The notes beneath the pieces were generated by a model, which saw nothing but the letters and a program-made list of their open reading frames with translations, did no database searches and was not told the origin of the DNA. 64,000 bases of DNA from JAAYCU01 sp964401335 (GTDB lineage Bacteria; Planctomycetota; Phycisphaerae; UBA1845; PWPN01), in the NCBI GenBank assembly GCA_964401335.1, contig CAYNYK010000002.1, positions 62,001 to 126,000 of the forward strand, read 5' to 3'. This document shows positions 60,924 to 64,000 of this stretch, in pieces; position 1 is the stretch's first letter, and each line of letters opens with the position of its first letter. The position numbers and the translations under genes are program-made.

Positions 60924-63427
60924 GGCGACGTTTCCTTGATCGGGGCTGACCTTGGGCCTTGAGTAACAGTCCATTCCCGATCGAGGGCATCCAATCGTTT
61001 TCGCCAATTCGCTGATTCAATCGTTGGGCAGCGGAGGCGCAGCAAATGCAATAGTTTTTGCGCGTGGTCAAGTCGGCCGGCAAGCTGATGACATCGGATC
61101 AGGTGATACTGGGCCTCGAACCATCCGTCGGTGTTTTCCTTGACCCCTTGGGCAAGGATGCGCCACTGATCCAGAGCCCGATCGTATTGGCCCAGGGCTT
61201 CATAACCGTAACCGAGGCCCCGTAGGACATCGCCGGCCTTTTCCAGGGGCAGAGGGTCCGGCACTTGTCGGAGTAGCCATTCATATTGCGCGAGGGCCTC
61301 GCGATCACGTCCGAGGCGGCGGAGATTTTGGGCCAGACGGCGACGCAGGGCGATTTCCTGGTCGCGGTTCGCGGAAACGGAAGCCTGACCCGCGTCTTCG
61401 AGCAGCGCGGTATATATGCGTACCAACGGTTCGGCCAGTAGCCGCGCACTGGTTTCATTTCCTTGGGCGATTCGCCGGTCATATTGACGTTCGAGAACAT
61501 CAGCCATCATCGCCAGATACGGGCGCGCGGCCGCTCGGCTTCCCGACCGGCCCAGCAGGGTATCCAAGTTTTTATTGGCTGACTCGCCACGGCCGTCCAG
61601 CCATTGCATCGTCATGGTCAAAATCGTTCGTTGATCGGCGGCGTAATCCGGGTCATGCAACATCTTGAGCAAGGTTTCGCTATTGTTGATCAAGGCCTGA
61701 ATAGCGGGCATATCGGGCCGAGCCGGCTCGAGATAGTGGGCCGCGGTCCGCAGGGCGGCATCTACCATACTCCGGGCCTCGGCGTAAGCGTCAGCAGGCA
61801 GATCGGTCGTCGCTGCAAGTGTGTAACGCTTAATCGCGGCAGCCGAGCGATTCAACAGATCAATCAGCGGTTGCTCATTTTCATTTTTAGCCTGTTTTAT
61901 TTGGTCGTCGACCTGACGCAGAGCGATCACCGCCAGTGCATATTGCGCCCGGCGATAGATGGGTGAATCGGATCGGACCTGATTGAGCACCTGCTCGGCC
62001 TCACGATAGCGGCCGGCCTCAAAGAAAAGGTTGGCCCGTTCCCAGGCAAACCGGCCGACGATCGGCTGATTGGCGAATTGTTTCTCCGCGTAATCAAGGA
62101 AGGCAAGAAAGGCCTCGGGCGATAAAGCGGGTTCGCTTTTGAGGGCCTTGGTCCCGGCCTCGAAAGCGTAGGTCAACAGCGTTTCGGAACGTCGATCGGA
62201 AGCGTGATGGCGAAGGAAATCGTCGGCCGACCGATGCGCCGCGAGCCATTGTTGAAGATTCCAGGCCGCCGCCGCCCGCAAGTAACGCAGATCAGCGGCC
62301 AGCGTATCGCTTGCCGGTTGTTGTTGCGCGAGAAGGTTAAGGCCGCTTTCCGCCTGAGTAAGCGCATCCGCATAGCGCCCTTCACCGAAAGCTTTTCGGG
62401 CGACCTCCAGACAACGCAAGCTCTCGTTGCCCGCCTGACCGCCGGCGGCACGGATGATTTCACGCTGCCAGGATTCACCGTAAGGTTGCACCATGGCCGC
62501 CACCCGATCCAATCGCTCCCGATACCGGGCATGATAGGGATTACTTTTTGGATCACCGGCCAGAGCGGCCAGACTACGTGCCCATTCGACGGCCATGCCC
62601 AACTCGACTTCATCCAAACGCCGTTCAGCCGGACGTTCGCCGAAATACCGCTCGGCGGCCTCATGTAATTCACGGTAGCGGCGCATACGCAAGAAAGTCC
62701 TTAACCGAAGATAAGTCATGCGCTTGAAGGTCGTTTCCGGTGTGTTGGCCGGCGCGGCGGGCTGCAAAAGTTCAATCACCTGCCCATCGCGTCCCAGTTC
62801 ATAGTAGCATAGGGCTTGACCTAAAAAACAATCGGCGAGCACGGGATGGTCCCGGTACCCGCCGGAGGTAAACCTCGTGAAACGCTCGACGGCCTGCTCG
62901 AAATAGGCTGATCGGTTTGCCTCGTCGGCAAGCAGCCCCAGGTTGTAGGACACCCAGGCCATCGCGTAATGAGCGCGGGACACATAGCCGCTGGCCTCCT
63001 GGTACTTCTTGTTTTTCTCAAGCGTTTCGCGGTTTTGACGTAGTTCCATCTGGGCGGCTTGGGCATCCGCCTCGGTCGCCAGACGCTGATAAACGGCCAA
63101 CGCCTGTTCCAGATGACGGGCGGCCTCGGTGCGGCGGGCGACTTGATTTTCATCGCGCTGCCAGGCCATCAGGCGGATGCGCCCGCGGGTACGCTCGAGG
63201 TCCGCGGCAAGAAAATCGAGTTCCATCCGTTCGAGCTTTCGTCGTGCGGATTTGTACTGTTCCTCGGCCTCGGACAGCTTCTTTTCCGCCAGCTCTTCGG
63301 TGGGAGCGGCGACGGCTTCCTCGAGCAGTCGCCCGATCATCCCGACGGTCGTCTCCTCGGCAAGCGTGGAAAAGGCGAACCCAAAGGCCGCGAACCAGGA
63401 CACAAGCATGATCGTCCGGACCATCAT
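60920..63427 (-). CDS. Secreted or anchored TPR-repeat protein
   Basis: An 835-residue protein. A signal peptide (MMVRTIMLVSWFAAFGFAFS) is followed by a long alpha-helical solenoid with TPR units (for example QAMCYYELGRD-like LGQALCYYELGRDGQVIELL, NLFFEAGRYREAEQVLNQVR, AQYEWLLRQVPDPLPLEKAG, GYEALGQYDRALDQWRILAQ). It should be periplasmic or anchored at the outer surface of the inner membrane. The overlap with ExbD upstream is four bases (63424-63427). With the ExbD-type protein this forms a Tol/Ton-like envelope module. No enzyme domain is visible. Confidence 0.85.
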   Translation of the reverse strand: MMVRTIMLVSWFAAFGFAFSTLAEETTVGMIGRLLEEAVAAPTEELAEKKLSEAEEQYKSARRKLERMELDFLAADLERTRGRIRLMAWQRDENQVARRTEAARHLEQALAVYQRLATEADAQAAQMELRQNRETLEKNKKYQEASGYVSRAHYAMAWVSYNLGLLADEANRSAYFEQAVERFTRFTSGGYRDHPVLADCFLGQALCYYELGRDGQVIELLQPAAPANTPETTFKRMTYLRLRTFLRMRRYRELHEAAERYFGERPAERRLDEVELGMAVEWARSLAALAGDPKSNPYHARYRERLDRVAAMVQPYGESWQREIIRAAGGQAGNESLRCLEVARKAFGEGRYADALTQAESGLNLLAQQQPASDTLAADLRYLRAAAAWNLQQWLAAHRSADDFLRHHASDRRSETLLTYAFEAGTKALKSEPALSPEAFLAFLDYAEKQFANQPIVGRFAWERANLFFEAGRYREAEQVLNQVRSDSPIYRRAQYALAVIALRQVDDQIKQAKNENEQPLIDLLNRSAAAIKRYTLAATTDLPADAYAEARSMVDAALRTAAHYLEPARPDMPAIQALINNSETLLKMLHDPDYAADQRTILTMTMQWLDGRGESANKNLDTLLGRSGSRAAARPYLAMMADVLERQYDRRIAQGNETSARLLAEPLVRIYTALLEDAGQASVSANRDQEIALRRRLAQNLRRLGRDREALAQYEWLLRQVPDPLPLEKAGDVLRGLGYGYEALGQYDRALDQWRILAQGVKENTDGWFEAQYHLIRCHQLAGRLDHAQKLLHLLRLRCPTIESANWRKRLDALDREWTVTQGPRSAPIKETSP

Positions 63428-63858
63428 GGCGCATTTCCGAAACCGCGGGCGGAAAACGCCGCCCGGCGCAGGTCGGCCTGATAACAGGTATCCAAGGCGG
63501 CCACCATGTAACGAAAACGTACGCCCCGCCGGCCCTCGATTATTACCGGCAGATCGGCAATCCGTCGTCGAGCTTCAAGACGTTCGCGGAGCTGGGCAAA
63601 GCTCGCGCAAGGCTGGCCGTCGCAGCTCACCAACACGCCATCGCCGGCCGACTGCACGACGATGCGCACCGGCTCGAATTCCTCCACCGCCATGCGCGGC
63701 CCGCCCACGCGCGGCAACGGGCTCGGCAGGTTGCGCTCCGGGGCCTTGAACGCCGACGTACACATGAAAAAGATCAAGAGCAGAAAGACCACGTCGATCA
63801 TGGAGGCCATGTTCAACGTCGGCTTGCCCACCTCACGTTTTTGATGCGTCAACCGCAT
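63424..63858 (-). CDS. ExbD/TolR-family biopolymer transport protein
   Basis: A 144-residue protein. The single membrane segment MIDVVFLLLIFFMCTSAF near 20-37 has the conserved Asp that carries protons. The periplasmic domain follows (AVEEFEPVRIVVQSAGDGVL; YMVAALDTCYQADLRRAAFS). ExbD forms a proton channel with ExbB/TolQ and transmits energy to envelope partners. The upstream gene, cut by the window edge, is only visible as a short C-terminal segment and may be its ExbB or another ExbD. Confidence 0.9.
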   Translation of the reverse strand: MRLTHQKREVGKPTLNMASMIDVVFLLLIFFMCTSAFKAPERNLPSPLPRVGGPRMAVEEFEPVRIVVQSAGDGVLVSCDGQPCASFAQLRERLEARRRIADLPVIIEGRRGVRFRYMVAALDTCYQADLRRAAFSARGFGNAP

Positions 63859-63923
63859 GGTACTCTCTTATCGCTTGGCTACGACTCCTCATGGTCGTCG
63901 ATCACCGGCAAGATCCGCCGTTG

Positions 63924-63940
63924 TGGGGTGCCACACCCCA
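63924..63940. repeat. Short palindrome TGGGGTGCCACACCCCA
   Basis: TGGGGTG and CACCCCA pair around CCA. It lies in the 96-bp spacer upstream of exbD. It resembles the small palindromes dispersed in planctomycete genomes, from memory, and shares GTGCCACAC with the rnfC repeat units. It could also be a hairpin affecting exbD translation. Confidence 0.5.
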
Positions 63941-63954
63941 TTGCCGATTCGGCG

Positions 63955-64000
63955 TCAATCCACCCGCGCGTTTTCCTCCGCTTCCAATACGGCGATTTTG
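63955..64000 (-). CDS. C-terminal end of a gene cut by the window edge
   Basis: Fourteen codons reading KIAVLEAEENARVD then stop. By position it is the gene preceding exbD on the same strand; ExbB/TolQ or a second ExbD are typical there, but 14 residues cannot decide. Confidence 0.3.
   Translation of the reverse strand, partial: KIAVLEAEENARVD

Overview
This 64 kb window is a moderately GC-rich bacterial chromosome segment, most likely from a Planctomycetota lineage, probably class Phycisphaerae. Several sequence features suggest this: a PVC-type 'small basic protein' (16299-16565), a DUF6941-type protein, membrane and secreted proteins carrying CxxC zinc ribbons, degenerate J-like domains fused to membrane anchors, STN/secretin-like proteins, and many TPR proteins. 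Two 10-N runs (2245-2254 and 4619-4628) are scaffold gaps, so this is probably a draft or metagenome assembly. I saw no rRNA, tRNA or CRISPR array, and no intact transposase.

Region 1 (1-13.9 kb, minus strand) is a dcw cell-wall/division cluster. In transcription order it reads mraZ, a long spacer with strong hairpins, rsmH, a LysM protein, an ftsL-like gene, ftsI, murE, murF, mraY, ftsW, murG, and murC (cut by the window edge). MurE carries the DNPR motif of meso-DAP-adding enzymes, so the organism should make DAP-type peptidoglycan. Two families of dispersed repeats occupy the spacers, and the N gaps fall inside murG and mraY.

Region 2 (14.2-25 kb) is mixed: a DUF6941 protein, a class I/II aminotransferase, the small basic protein, a SPOR-like membrane protein, an esterase lipoprotein with a PKD-like tail, an SRPBCC protein, LarB, a zinc-ribbon membrane protein, a MazF-type toxin-antitoxin pair, and NAD(P)H-hydrate dehydratase overlapping a DUF763 gene.

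Region 3 (24.6-34.9 kb) holds three tandem PilZ genes, a lipoprotein, an FHA-GspE ATPase, a truncated AAA ATPase remnant, and an rnfC-rnfD pair without the other rnf genes. This RnfC has lost the usual NADH/FMN motifs and carries eight in-frame palindromic repeat units. An aldo/keto reductase and a STAS protein follow.

Region 4 (35-50.6 kb) is envelope and transport: a DUF3592 protein, an NhaC-type antiporter, a sialate O-acetylesterase, an ArsR regulator, two large TPR proteins, an orphan sugar-binding lipoprotein, a FlaA1/WbpM-type dehydratase, a secreted protein of unknown function, and a GT39-type glycosyltransferase.

Region 5 (50.6-64 kb) has a likely new small gene, a RelE/ParE toxin-antitoxin pair with an apparently leaderless promoter, a PadR regulator with a HAAS-STN membrane protein, a 51-bp tandem repeat, an SSS symporter divergent from a URO-D-like methyltransferase, and a translationally coupled operon: ExbD, a secreted TPR protein, a J-like membrane protein and a secreted DnaJ-type zinc-finger protein. 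That operon and the divergent RnfCD pair are the best candidates for undescribed systems.
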